A DNA stretch of 8,368 bases from Prevotella sp. (GCA_024681875.1 JAILAA010000015.1:1-8368); one strand, 5' to 3'; counted from the stretch's first letter, positions 1-7,222 are shown. Notes: generated by a model not told the origin, from the sequence alone. Program-made: numbers and translations.

Positions 1-1208
1 AGGTTCTTGAACGATGCGTTGAGCTTATTGCCAAGCATTGTCAGGTCGTTGTCAAGTTTCTGACTTGTGATTTTGGCGTAAATCTGGGTGGTCACGATGT
101 TCGTGTGTCCCAATACACGGCTCACACTCTCAATAGGCATACCCTTTGAAAGCGCTAAGGTTGCGAACGAGTGGCGGCCACAATGGTAAGATATGGCTTT
201 TTCTATGCCGCAGGCTATCATCACCGTTTTCAGCTTCTTGCACATTGACCAGTAGTTCATCTTGCCAAACACCAACTTGTCTTCCTGTAGGTGTTTGTAG
301 CGGTTGATAATCTGCAAGGGTACGTCCATCAGCTTCACCTGGAAGGGGATATTCGTCTTGTGACGCTTGCTGATAATCCACTTGTCACCGTTGATGTCTA
401 CGATGTTGTCCGTGGTCAGGTTTTTTACGTCTATGAACGAAAGAGCGGTGAAGCACACGAATACAAAAATGTCACGCACGAAGGCCAGATTATCATCATC
501 GAACTCATGCGTTACGACGGCCTTCAGTTCGTCCTCAGTCAGGAATTCCCTTTCCTTGCAGTTGGGGCTGATGTGGAACTGGGCAAATGGGTTACGGGGA
601 ATCTTGCCGTTGTAGTGCGCCCTCAGCACAACACCTTTCAGCCACATACACCTCTGCCAGATAGTGCCGTTGGCCAATCCTCGGTCTGTACTGAGATAGG
701 CAGCGAAGTCCTTGATAAACTCAGGTGTCAGTTCCAGCATCGACATATCTGTACGGCGGTAGTGCGACTGAATGAAATCTGCCACATCCTTTCTTGAACG
801 CTCCATAGCCCAAAGTGTGCTTGCAGCCCTGTCCTTGCCCACACGCTTCTTCTGGTTTGCAATATCCTTGTCAAAAGCACTCAACAACGTTTCGTACTCG
901 CTGCCAAAACCCTGATAGGAATTGCGCACCATCTCTGCCGTCACGAAAGCCTCCCTATCTGAAAGGTGCTGATAATGCTTGATGATCTGCGCCTTGATGT
1001 TATCCAGTTCGCGGTTAATCTGCAATGCCTCCTTGCTACGGCCTTTGGCACAGTTGCCCTTCACATCCCACATGTCAAGCGGGATCGTCTTCTTACAACT
1101 GAACTGCGATTGAGTCCCGTTAATCGTCACCCTGCCCATCACAGGCACCACACCATTCTTCTCCTTACTCTTGTTCACATAGAACAGAATGTTAAAAGTA
1201 CTTCTCAT
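1..1208 (-). CDS. Tyrosine recombinase (integrase) of a Bacteroidota mobile element, C-terminus cut by window edge
   Basis: Reading the minus strand from the ATG at 1208-1206 gives 402 uninterrupted codons that run off the left edge. It should catalyse site-specific strand exchange that inserts or excises a conjugative or mobilizable transposon. The product begins MRSTFNILFYVNKSKEKNG, the usual opening of Bacteroides element integrases. An arm-binding domain spans about 1-90, a SAM-like core-binding domain about 105-205, and the catalytic domain about 220-395. Catalytic residues visible are a Lys in the beta-hairpin (K281 or K284), H342 and R345 (HCGR), H368 (LGHTN) and nucleophile Y377 (QIYAKI). 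The first catalytic Arg is replaced by Ser257 in TALSFIDV, as I recall for S259 of IntDOT. Family length is about 400-415 residues, so only a few are probably missing. GGAG lies 8 bases before the start. The family is certain; the exact element is not known. Confidence 0.95.
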   Translation of the reverse strand, partial: MRSTFNILFYVNKSKEKNGVVPVMGRVTINGTQSQFSCKKTIPLDMWDVKGNCAKGRSKEALQINRELDNIKAQIIKHYQHLSDREAFVTAEMVRNSYQGFGSEYETLLSAFDKDIANQKKRVGKDRAASTLWAMERSRKDVADFIQSHYRRTDMSMLELTPEFIKDFAAYLSTDRGLANGTIWQRCMWLKGVVLRAHYNGKIPRNPFAQFHISPNCKEREFLTEDELKAVVTHEFDDDNLAFVRDIFVFVCFTALSFIDVKNLTTDNIVDINGDKWIISKRHKTNIPFQVKLMDVPLQIINRYKHLQEDKLVFGKMNYWSMCKKLKTVMIACGIEKAISYHCGRHSFATLALSKGMPIESVSRVLGHTNIVTTQIYAKITSQKLDNDLTMLGNKLNASFKN

Positions 1209-1216
1209 GTTTCTTA

Positions 1217-1220
1217 CTCC
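1217..1220 (-). promoter_or_regulatory. Ribosome binding site of the integrase
   Basis: The minus strand reads GGAG at 1220-1217, eight bases before the ATG at 1208. Sequence and spacing are classical for Shine-Dalgarno pairing and support this start codon. Most other genes in the window lack such a site. Confidence 0.7.
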
Positions 1221-1235
1221 TTTTTTATTTTGGCT

Positions 1236-1245
1236 GCAAAACTAC
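1236..1245 (-). promoter_or_regulatory. Probable -7 promoter element of the integrase gene
   Basis: The minus strand reads GTAGTTTTGC from 1245 to 1236, which contains a full match to the Bacteroidota -7 consensus TAnnTTTG. It is 27 bases upstream of the integrase ATG. No good TTTG -33 box lies 19-21 bases further upstream, so the promoter may be weak or need an activator. The same ten bases match the CTnDOT core motif GTANNTTTGC, so a role as a recombinase site is possible. Confidence 0.5.
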
Positions 1246-1359
1246 TTTCTTTTTGGCATCCATTGCTATGCAAAATGTAGCAGTTTGCGGAATAAGAAAC
1301 GGGTTGTGAACAGGCGGTGAAAGATGCGCCATTCTGCCCCGATTTGCGTTATCAATAAA

Positions 1360-1514
1360 GGAAGATTAACCCGCCTCTGAACCCATCTTTCGGGTTACGA
1401 TTTGGCAACCAAACTCCTTCACTAATCCTCCCCAATTTGCTTTTAGCCCCAAATTGAACTTCTTCATTCTTCCCCGTCTTGCCTTTATTTTAGGCTGAAT
1501 TGCGTTAATCTTCC
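1360..1514. repeat. 11-bp perfect inverted repeat beside the integrase
   Basis: GGAAGATTAAC at 1360-1370 is the exact reverse complement of GTTAATCTTCC at 1504-1514, with 133 bases between. The match does not extend beyond 11 bp on either side. Each copy also has a similar neighbouring word (GATTTGCGTT at 1341-1350 and GAATTGCGTT at 1498-1507). The position between an integrase and the likely element end suggests integrase or excision-factor binding sites. A chance match of this size in AT-rich DNA is possible. Confidence 0.4.
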
Positions 1515-1522
1515 AAAATCGC

Positions 1523-1554
1523 TTCGCTTTTACAAGCTTTTTTCGTAACTTTGC
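1523..1554 (+). promoter_or_regulatory. Upstream promoter-like site for the helicase, or CTnDOT-type attachment core
   Basis: TAACTTTG at 1546-1553 fits the Bacteroidota -7 consensus TAnnTTTG. TTCG at 1523-1526, one mismatch from the -33 TTTG, sits 19 bases upstream. Transcription from here would give a leader of roughly 130 bases before the helicase. Extended to GTAACTTTGC (1545-1554), it equals the GTANNTTTGC core used by CTnDOT-like integrases, so it may be the recombination junction. Confidence 0.5.
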
Positions 1555-1611
1555 ATCCGCTAACTCACGCCGATGCGTTTCTGAAGGGGGCAAAAGAAAT
1601 AGCTCTTTTCC

Positions 1612-1643
1612 TTTGTGTTTCTCTCGCTTTTTTGTACCTTTGC
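1612..1643 (+). promoter_or_regulatory. Main predicted promoter of the DEAD-box helicase gene
   Basis: TTTG at 1612-1615 and TACCTTTG at 1635-1642 match both boxes of the Bacteroidota housekeeping promoter, with the expected spacing of 19 bases. Transcription would start near 1650, about 40 bases before the helicase ATG. Extended by one base on each side of the -7 box, it also reads GTACCTTTGC, a match to GTANNTTTGC. Confidence 0.75.
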
Positions 1644-1691
1644 CGACAGATGCTGCAAGGCAGACCATTGTAATAGCGAAAAGGAACCACG

Positions 1692-3422
1692 ATGAAGTCA
1701 TTTGAAGAACTTGGCGTTTGCGAAGATATTCGCCGCGCTATCAGTGAGATGGGATTTGTACAGCCCATGCCTGTACAGGAGGAAGTCATTCCTTTCTTGA
1801 CGGAAGGACGGCGCGACGTTATCGCGCTGGCTCAGACGGGAACGGGAAAAACTGCGGCCTTTGGCATCCCACTACTACAGCGTGTCAGAGAGGGAGGCTC
1901 TGCCTTGGTGCTTTCGCCAACGCGTGAGTTGTGCCTGCAGATTACCGATGACCTACGCGACTTTGCCAAATATCTAGAGGGTATTCACATCGAGGCTGTA
2001 TATGGCGGTGCGGCTATAGAGCCACAGATGCGCGCACTGCGCAAGGGGGTCAATATTATCGTGGCTACTCCTGGTCGCCTCATCGACCTGAAGAACCGTG
2101 GCTTCGTTCACTTGGAGGATACGGGCACCATTGTGCTTGACGAGGCCGATGAGATGCTGAATATGGGTTTCTCGGACAGCATCAACGAGATTTTCGAGTC
2201 CTTGCCTGCACAACACTCCACGCTGATGTTCTCGGCCACTATGAGCCGTGAGGTGGAGCGTGTGGCCAAGCAGTACCTCAAGGACTATGAGACCATTGTC
2301 GTGGGCAGCCGCAACGAGGGCGCTGAGAACGTCACCCACATCTATTACATGGTGCAGGCCAAGGACAAATACCTGGCCTTGAAGCGCATCGTGGACTATT
2401 ATCCTAAGATTTTCGCCATCATCTTCTGCCGCACGAAGATTGAGACGCAGGAGATTGCCGACAAGCTGATTCGTGACGGCTATAACGCCGAGTCGTTGCA
2501 TGGCGACCTCTCGCAGCAGCAGCGCGACCTGACGATGCAGAAGTTTCGCCAGCACCTGACGCAGCTGCTTGTGGCTACCGATGTGGCGGCACGCGGCCTG
2601 GATGTCGACGACTTAACGCACGTCATCAACTACGGCCTGCCCGACGACATCGAGAATTACACGCATCGCAGTGGCCGCACCGGCCGTGCTGGCAAGAAGG
2701 GCACCAGCATCAGTATCGTACATTCGAAGGAGAAGCACAAGATTCGCAACATAGAGAAGGAGATTGGGAAGAAATTCCAGGAAGCACCTATTCCGTCGGC
2801 AGAAGAAATCTGCAAGAAGCAGCTCTACAAGGTGATGGACCAGATTGTGAAGACCGATGTCGACGATGAGGAAATCGCTCCCTTTATGCAGGACATCAGT
2901 CGCTATTTCGAGTACATTGACAAGGACGAGATCATCAAGAAAATCGTTTCGATGGAGTTTGGCAAGTTCTTGGCCTACTATGCCGATGCACCTGAGATAG
3001 AGATAGTGAAAGAGGAAAGAGGAAAGAGGAAGGAGGAAAGAGAACAGAGCGACAAGCAGAAACGCATGAACAAGGCGCAGCCAGGCTATCACCGTCTGTT
3101 TATCAACCTGGGCAAGCGCGACGGCTTCTACCCCGGTGTGCTGATGCAGACACTCAACCGCTATGTGGGTGGCCATCAGGAGGTGGGCCATATCGACCTT
3201 TTAGATACCATCTCATACTTCGAGGTGCCCGAGAAGGATGCCAGGAAAGTAATGACGCAGCTCACAGGCATCCGCTATCATGGTCGCGTGGTACGCTGCA
3301 ACTCGGAAGACGACAAGCGCATTGCTCCAAACACAGAAAGCAAGTCGAAGAGCAAGTATCGTGCTAAACCCCAGCACGACGAAGAGGGTTGGGCACGGCG
3401 CAAGCCCAAGCGGAAGAAATAG
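1692..3422 (+). CDS. DEAD-box ATP-dependent RNA helicase with DbpA-type RNA-binding domain
   Basis: A 576-residue cytoplasmic RNA helicase of the DeaD/DbpA group, expected to remodel RNA during ribosome assembly, decay or cold adaptation. All core motifs are present in order: Q motif (FEELG and Q29), motif I AQTGTGKT (47-54), Ia PTREL (76-80), Ib TPGR (126-129), II DEAD (150-153), III SAT (181-183), IV IIFCRTK (243-249), V ATDVAARGLDV (295-305) and VI HRSGRTGRAG (325-334). A DbpA RNA-binding domain covers about 466-537 (HRLFINLGKRDG to GRVVRC). The tail from 538 is lysine/arginine-rich and disordered. A charged linker (438-462) is encoded by a purine repeat. AAGGAA lies just before the ATG. 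The gene has its own promoter and lies 139 bases before topA. Whether it acts as a CsdA- or DbpA-like enzyme cannot be decided from sequence. Confidence 0.96.
   Translation: MKSFEELGVCEDIRRAISEMGFVQPMPVQEEVIPFLTEGRRDVIALAQTGTGKTAAFGIPLLQRVREGGSALVLSPTRELCLQITDDLRDFAKYLEGIHIEAVYGGAAIEPQMRALRKGVNIIVATPGRLIDLKNRGFVHLEDTGTIVLDEADEMLNMGFSDSINEIFESLPAQHSTLMFSATMSREVERVAKQYLKDYETIVVGSRNEGAENVTHIYYMVQAKDKYLALKRIVDYYPKIFAIIFCRTKIETQEIADKLIRDGYNAESLHGDLSQQQRDLTMQKFRQHLTQLLVATDVAARGLDVDDLTHVINYGLPDDIENYTHRSGRTGRAGKKGTSISIVHSKEKHKIRNIEKEIGKKFQEAPIPSAEEICKKQLYKVMDQIVKTDVDDEEIAPFMQDISRYFEYIDKDEIIKKIVSMEFGKFLAYYADAPEIEIVKEERGKRKEEREQSDKQKRMNKAQPGYHRLFINLGKRDGFYPGVLMQTLNRYVGGHQEVGHIDLLDTISYFEVPEKDARKVMTQLTGIRYHGRVVRCNSEDDKRIAPNTESKSKSKYRAKPQHDEEGWARRKPKRKK
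3008..3044 (+). repeat. 37-base pure-purine low-complexity tract inside the helicase gene
   Basis: Every base from 3008 to 3044 is A or G, built from repeats of GAAAGAG and GGAAAGA. It encodes the Lys/Glu/Arg-rich linker between the helicase core and the RNA-binding domain (about residues 440-451, ERGKRKEEREQ). It keeps the reading frame. Such tracts are prone to slippage. A shorter purine tract lies at 8129-8155. Confidence 0.75.
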
Positions 3423-3502
3423 TACCATGATTCTGACTTATACAATGAGGGTAATTCTGAATACTAAACGTTAAAAAAATAAAAATACGCTAATAATAAT
3501 AA

Positions 3503-3532
3503 TGTGTAAGCGAACTTTTTCCGTACTTTTGC
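3503..3532 (+). promoter_or_regulatory. Predicted promoter of topA and the downstream operon
   Basis: TACTTTTG at 3524-3531 matches the Bacteroidota -7 consensus TAnnTTTG, and start of transcription would be near 3538, about 24 bases before the topA ATG. The -33 box is poor: TGTG at 3503-3506 is 17 bases away. The upstream region 3470-3500 is strongly AT-rich with a TAATAATAATAATG run. The ten bases 3523-3532 again match GTANNTTTGC. No hairpin terminator for the helicase gene is visible in the gap. Confidence 0.65.
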
Positions 3533-3561
3533 AGCCCAAATCATAAACTCAATAGACGATA

Positions 3562-5868
3562 ATGCAAAAAAACTTAGTGATAGTGGAGTCGCCTGCAAAG
3601 GCAAAAACCATCGAAAAGTTTCTGGGTGAAGACTACAAGGTGATGTCGAGCTATGGCCACATCCGTGACTTGAAGAAGCATGAGCTGAGTATCGACGAAA
3701 AGACCTTGCAGCCCGTGTATGAGATTCCCGAAGAGAAGAAGAAGCTGGTTGGCGATTTGAAGACACAGGCAAAGAAAGCCGAGCAGGTCTGGCTGGCAAG
3801 TGATGAGGACCGCGAGGGAGAAGCCATCAGCTGGCATCTTTGTGAGGTGCTGGGATTAGACGAGAAGAAGACGAAGCGCATTGTCTTCCACGAAATAACA
3901 AAGCCCGCCATCCTGAAGGCTATTGAGACCCCCCGCAGGCTTGACATGAATTTGGTTGACGCCCAGCAGGCACGTCGCGTGCTCGACCGCCTTGTGGGCT
4001 TCAAGCTTTCTCCAGTGCTTTGGCGCAAGGTGAAGCCGGCATTGTCGGCAGGACGTGTGCAGAGTGTAGCCGTGAGGCTTATCGTGGAAAGAGAGCGCGA
4101 GATTCAGTCGTTCCAGAGCGAGAACTACTATAGCGTTGCAGCTATTTTTGCCAAGTATAATGATGACGGCTCGGCATCGGAGGTGAAAGCCACGTTGCAG
4201 CAGCGTCTGAAGAACATGGATGAAGTGATGGCGTTTCTGGAGCAGTGCAAGGAAGCCACCTTTACTGTGCAGAGTGTACAGAAGAAACCCCTGAAACGCA
4301 CGCCTGCACCGCCTTTCACCACGTCGACATTGCAGCAGGAGGCCGCCCGCAAGCTGGGCTTCACTGTCAGTCAGACGATGATGGTAGCACAACACCTCTA
4401 CGAGAGCGGACGCATCACTTACATGAGAACAGACTCGGTCAACCTTTCGGGGCTTGCCATTAACGCCGCCAAGGACGAGGTCACTCGCCAGTATGGTGCA
4501 GAATACTCAAAGGTGCGCCAGTATCACACCAGCTCGAAGGGCGCCCAGGAAGCGCATGAGGCCATCCGCCCCACATACATGGACGTGCCCTCTATAGAAG
4601 GCACGGTGCAGGAACGCCGCCTCTACGACTTGATATGGAAGCGCACCGCCGCCAGTCAGATGGCTGATGCCGAGATAGAGAAGACCACGGTGGAGATAGC
4701 ATCCGGCATTGCAGGCTATTCACCGTTTATCGCTACTGGCGAGGTTGTCAAGTTCGATGGATTCCTCAAGGTCTACCGCGAGTCAACCGATGACGAGGAA
4801 GAGCAGGGACATGACGAGTTTGCTCATGTGCTGCCCCCGTTGAGCGAGAACAACGTGCTGGTAAGGCGTGAGATAAGTGCCATGGAGCGCAGCAGTCAGG
4901 GGCCGCAGAGATATACCGAGGCCTCGCTGGTGCACAAGCTCGAAGAGCTGGGCATCGGCCGTCCCTCAACCTACGCACCCACCATCTCTACCATACAGCA
5001 GCGTGAGTATGTGACAAAGGGCGACAAGAAAGGTGAGGAGCATGAGTATGATGTTGTCACGCTAAAGGAAAGACAGATATTCACGAAGAAGCGCAAGGAA
5101 ACGACAGGTTCGGAGAAAGGAAAGCTGCTGCCTACAGACATAGGTACCGTGGTGAACGACTATCTCATGGCGAATTTCCCCACCATCATGGACTATAACT
5201 TCACCGCTAATGTGGAGCAGGACTTCGATAAGATAGCCGAGGGCAAGGTGAAGTGGGAGAAGATGATGAAGGACTTTGACAAGGATTTCGAGCCTACGGT
5301 TGACAAGGCCATCAACCAGCGCTTGGAGCACAAGGCCGGAGAGAAGATACTGGGCAAGGACCCGAAGACCGGACGCACTGTCTATGCCAAGATAGGCCGC
5401 TTCGGCCCCGTTGTCCAGATAGGCGATGCCGGCGAGAAGGAAAAACCCGTCTTTGCACACATGCCGAAGGAACTCAGCATGGAGTCGATAACGCTGGAAC
5501 AGGCCGTTGACTTGTTCAAGCTGCCACGTATGCTGGGCGAATATGAGGGCGAGCCGGTCACTGTGGGCTCAGGCCGCTTCGGTCCCTATGTGCAGCACAG
5601 GAAGCTCTATGCCTCGCTGCCTAAGGACATGGACCCCATGACCATTACCATTGGTGATGCCGTGAAGCTCATCGACGAGAAGAAACACCAGGAAGAGCGC
5701 AAGCACCTGCGTGTCTTCACCGAAGACCTGGACCTTGAGATTCTGAACGGCCGCTACGGACCCTATCTATGCTACAAAGGCAAGAACTACCGTCTGCCTA
5801 AAGCCATGCATGAGCGGGTACGCGAGCTGAGCTACGACGAGGCCATGGCTGTCATCAACAAGTCATAA
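3562..5868 (+). CDS. topA: DNA topoisomerase I (type IA)
   Basis: A 768-residue type IA topoisomerase that relaxes negatively supercoiled DNA by cutting one strand through a 5'-phosphotyrosine link. The N-terminal Toprim domain has catalytic E9 (LVIVESPAKAKTIEKFLG) and the metal-binding DEDREGE with D81, D83 and E85. The catalytic Tyr is Y287 in SGRITYMRTDS, with R289 beside it. AHEAIRPT (331-338) and GIGRPSTYAPTI (464-475) are further family motifs. The C-terminus has three topoisomerase C-terminal repeats, at about 612-636 (GRFGPVVQIG), 671-689 (GRFGPYVQHR) and 730-747 (GRYGPYLCYKG). Only three cysteines occur (C94, C229, C737), so the Cys4 zinc ribbons of E. coli TopA are absent. The start is fixed by the promoter upstream and the canonical N-terminus. 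The gene leads a probable operon with aroK 34 bases downstream. Confidence 0.97.
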   Translation: MQKNLVIVESPAKAKTIEKFLGEDYKVMSSYGHIRDLKKHELSIDEKTLQPVYEIPEEKKKLVGDLKTQAKKAEQVWLASDEDREGEAISWHLCEVLGLDEKKTKRIVFHEITKPAILKAIETPRRLDMNLVDAQQARRVLDRLVGFKLSPVLWRKVKPALSAGRVQSVAVRLIVEREREIQSFQSENYYSVAAIFAKYNDDGSASEVKATLQQRLKNMDEVMAFLEQCKEATFTVQSVQKKPLKRTPAPPFTTSTLQQEAARKLGFTVSQTMMVAQHLYESGRITYMRTDSVNLSGLAINAAKDEVTRQYGAEYSKVRQYHTSSKGAQEAHEAIRPTYMDVPSIEGTVQERRLYDLIWKRTAASQMADAEIEKTTVEIASGIAGYSPFIATGEVVKFDGFLKVYRESTDDEEEQGHDEFAHVLPPLSENNVLVRREISAMERSSQGPQRYTEASLVHKLEELGIGRPSTYAPTISTIQQREYVTKGDKKGEEHEYDVVTLKERQIFTKKRKETTGSEKGKLLPTDIGTVVNDYLMANFPTIMDYNFTANVEQDFDKIAEGKVKWEKMMKDFDKDFEPTVDKAINQRLEHKAGEKILGKDPKTGRTVYAKIGRFGPVVQIGDAGEKEKPVFAHMPKELSMESITLEQAVDLFKLPRMLGEYEGEPVTVGSGRFGPYVQHRKLYASLPKDMDPMTITIGDAVKLIDEKKHQEERKHLRVFTEDLDLEILNGRYGPYLCYKGKNYRLPKAMHERVRELSYDEAMAVINKS

Positions 5869-5876
5869 CAGAGAAG

Positions 5877-5893
5877 TCCCCTATGCGGGAGGA
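5877..5893 (+). promoter_or_regulatory. Shine-Dalgarno site of aroK overlapped by a small hairpin
   Basis: GGGAGGA at 5887-5893 is a strong Shine-Dalgarno sequence, 9 bases before the aroK ATG at 5903. TCCC at 5877-5880 can pair with GGGA at 5887-5890 around a six-base loop, partly hiding this site. The stem is only 4 bp, so any regulatory effect would be modest. Confidence 0.45.
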
Positions 5894-5902
5894 TACAAGA
5901 AT

Positions 5903-6433
5903 ATGAAGCGAATCATCCTCATCGGCTACATGGGTGCCGGAAAAACCACAGTGGGAAAGGCCCTGGCTAAGGACATGGGCCTGGACTTCTATGATTTGGA
6001 CTGGTATATAGAGAACAGGCGCAGGAAGAAGATTCCGCAGATTTTCAGCGAGCTTGGCGAGGATGGCTTCCGCCGTATTGAGCGTAATATGCTGCACGAA
6101 GTGGCCGAATTCGAGAACATAGTGCTCAGCTGCGGCGGCGGAACGCCCTGCTTCTATGACAACATCGACTATATGAACCAGCAGGCGCAGGTCGTATACC
6201 TACGCTGCTCGCCAGAGGTGCTGCACGGTCATCTGCTGATGGGCAAGACCGAGCGGCCGTTGCTGAAAGGCAAGACGAGCGACGAGCTCATCACGTTCAT
6301 CAAGGAGCAGCTGGCCGTGCGTGAGCCGTTCTACAACAAGGCGCAATACCAGCTGGACGTGTCGTTGATGGACAACTATGAAAAGATAAAGATTACGGTG
6401 GAAAAACTGAGAGAGCTGCTCGGCAGCAAATGA
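5903..6433 (+). CDS. aroK: Shikimate kinase
   Basis: A 176-residue cytoplasmic kinase that transfers the ATP gamma-phosphate to the 3-hydroxyl of shikimate, the fifth step of the chorismate pathway to aromatic amino acids. Length is typical of the family. The Walker A loop is GYMGAGKTT (8-16). Shikimate-binding residues are D31 and D33 (YDLDWYIE), R57 (FRRIE) and the GGG at 78-80 (SCGGGTP). The lid carries R118 (TERPLL) and R140 (REPFY) lies in the adenine/substrate region. All key residues are present, so it should be active. It lies 34 bases after topA and 23 bases before the next gene, with no promoter seen, which suggests co-transcription with topA. AroK rather than AroL cannot be distinguished by sequence, but a single copy in Bacteroidota is normally called aroK. 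Confidence 0.95.
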   Translation: MKRIILIGYMGAGKTTVGKALAKDMGLDFYDLDWYIENRRRKKIPQIFSELGEDGFRRIERNMLHEVAEFENIVLSCGGGTPCFYDNIDYMNQQAQVVYLRCSPEVLHGHLLMGKTERPLLKGKTSDELITFIKEQLAVREPFYNKAQYQLDVSLMDNYEKIKITVEKLRELLGSK

Positions 6434-6456
6434 TATGAACCCCTAAAAAAGCGACT

Positions 6457-7194
6457 ATGAAAAAAAGGCATTTCTTAATGGCCATAATGGCTGTCATACT
6501 ATGCGTACAGCAGGCAAGTGCGCAGAAGCGAGTGAGAGAGTTCGGCATCTTCGACCACTTAGGCATCGGTGCCTCTATCGGTACAACAGGCTATGGATTC
6601 CAGGTGGCAGCTCCCATCACCGACTACCTGCAGCTCAGGGCAGGCTATTCCTTTGCCCCCAACTTGAAGTACACCGAGAAAGACGTAGACTACGAGACAT
6701 TTGACGGCGGAGAGGGCAAGACCGACATTGAGGGAAAGCTGAACATGGGCGACCTCAGCCTGCTGCTCGACATCTATCCCTTCAAGAAGCCCACGTTCCA
6801 CTTTACCGTAGGTTTCTTCTCAGGCAAGGAACGCGTCATTACGGCGTATAACACCAAGCCTGTCGATGTAGACGGCTCGCTCGAGATTGGCGACTATAAG
6901 GTAGAGTTCGACAAGGGCGGCTTTGCCAACGCCGCCATACAGGTGAACAAGTTCAAGCCCTACATCGGCATCGGCTTCGGACGTGCCGTGCCGCGCAAGC
7001 GCGTAGGCTTCTCTTTCGAGATGGGCACACAGTTCTGGGGCACACCGGGCGTCTATGCCAAGTCCGGCGACGGCTCATGGCAAGAGCTGACCAGCAGCGA
7101 CCTGGACAAGGAAGACGAGGGCGGCATCGACCTCCTGTCGAAGATAACCATCTATCCCGTCATCACCTTCCGCCTCACCGGCCGCATCTTCTGA
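6457..7194 (+). CDS. Predicted outer-membrane beta-barrel protein of unknown function
   Basis: A 245-residue protein with a signal peptide: a lysine/arginine start (MKKRH), a hydrophobic core (about 6-16) and a likely cut after ASA at 22. The mature part alternates polar and hydrophobic residues in strand-like segments (LGIGASIGTTGYGFQVA, YLQLRAGYSFAP, FHFTVGFFSG, YIGIGFGRAVP, GFSFEMGTQFWG, ITIYPVITFRLTGRIF). It ends in Phe, as most barrel proteins recognised by the BAM complex do. Acidic, glycine-rich loops (72-95, 213-226) could face outside or the periplasm. The family resembles small Bacteroidota barrel proteins of unknown role, so I give no function. The start gives the only complete signal peptide. 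It sits 23 bases after aroK and 28 bases before the lipoprotein gene, and both products are exported, so they may act together. Confidence 0.8.
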   Translation: MKKRHFLMAIMAVILCVQQASAQKRVREFGIFDHLGIGASIGTTGYGFQVAAPITDYLQLRAGYSFAPNLKYTEKDVDYETFDGGEGKTDIEGKLNMGDLSLLLDIYPFKKPTFHFTVGFFSGKERVITAYNTKPVDVDGSLEIGDYKVEFDKGGFANAAIQVNKFKPYIGIGFGRAVPRKRVGFSFEMGTQFWGTPGVYAKSGDGSWQELTSSDLDKEDEGGIDLLSKITIYPVITFRLTGRIF

Positions 7195-7222
7195 CACCGT
7201 TTACCGATATTTACGCAAGAAG

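Larger units (their letters stand above)
1209..1691. other. Non-coding region between integrase and helicase, probable end of the mobile element
   Basis: This 483-base stretch separates the divergent integrase and helicase genes. Open frames here read across the promoter motifs and show no family likeness, so I call none. It holds the integrase promoter and ribosome site, short inverted repeats (1360-1370 with 1504-1514, and AACCC 1380-1384 with GGGTT 1392-1396), and two rightward promoters at 1523-1554 and 1612-1643. Integrase genes often lie beside the attachment site with associated arm sites, so the junction between element and chromosome is expected here. The exact junction cannot be fixed without the other end of the element or an empty site. 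Confidence 0.55.

Noticed and set aside
291..797. Plus-strand open frame of 168 codons
   Set aside because: It lies wholly antisense to the integrase, whose conserved motifs are read on the minus strand. The product shows no domain.
1366..1701. Minus-strand open frame of 111 codons with a hydrophobic start
   Set aside because: It runs antisense through both helicase promoters and its start lies inside the helicase gene. The product is Lys/Arg-rich with no family resemblance.
1757..1777. Inverted repeat TGTACAG / CTGTACA near the helicase start
   Set aside because: It falls in codons for the conserved Q-motif region (VQPMPVQ), so the repeated Val-Gln codons explain it. A regulatory hairpin is not needed.
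1974..3191. Long minus-strand open frames opposite the helicase
   Set aside because: They are shadows of a GC-rich coding gene. The sense strand has all DEAD-box motifs in order.
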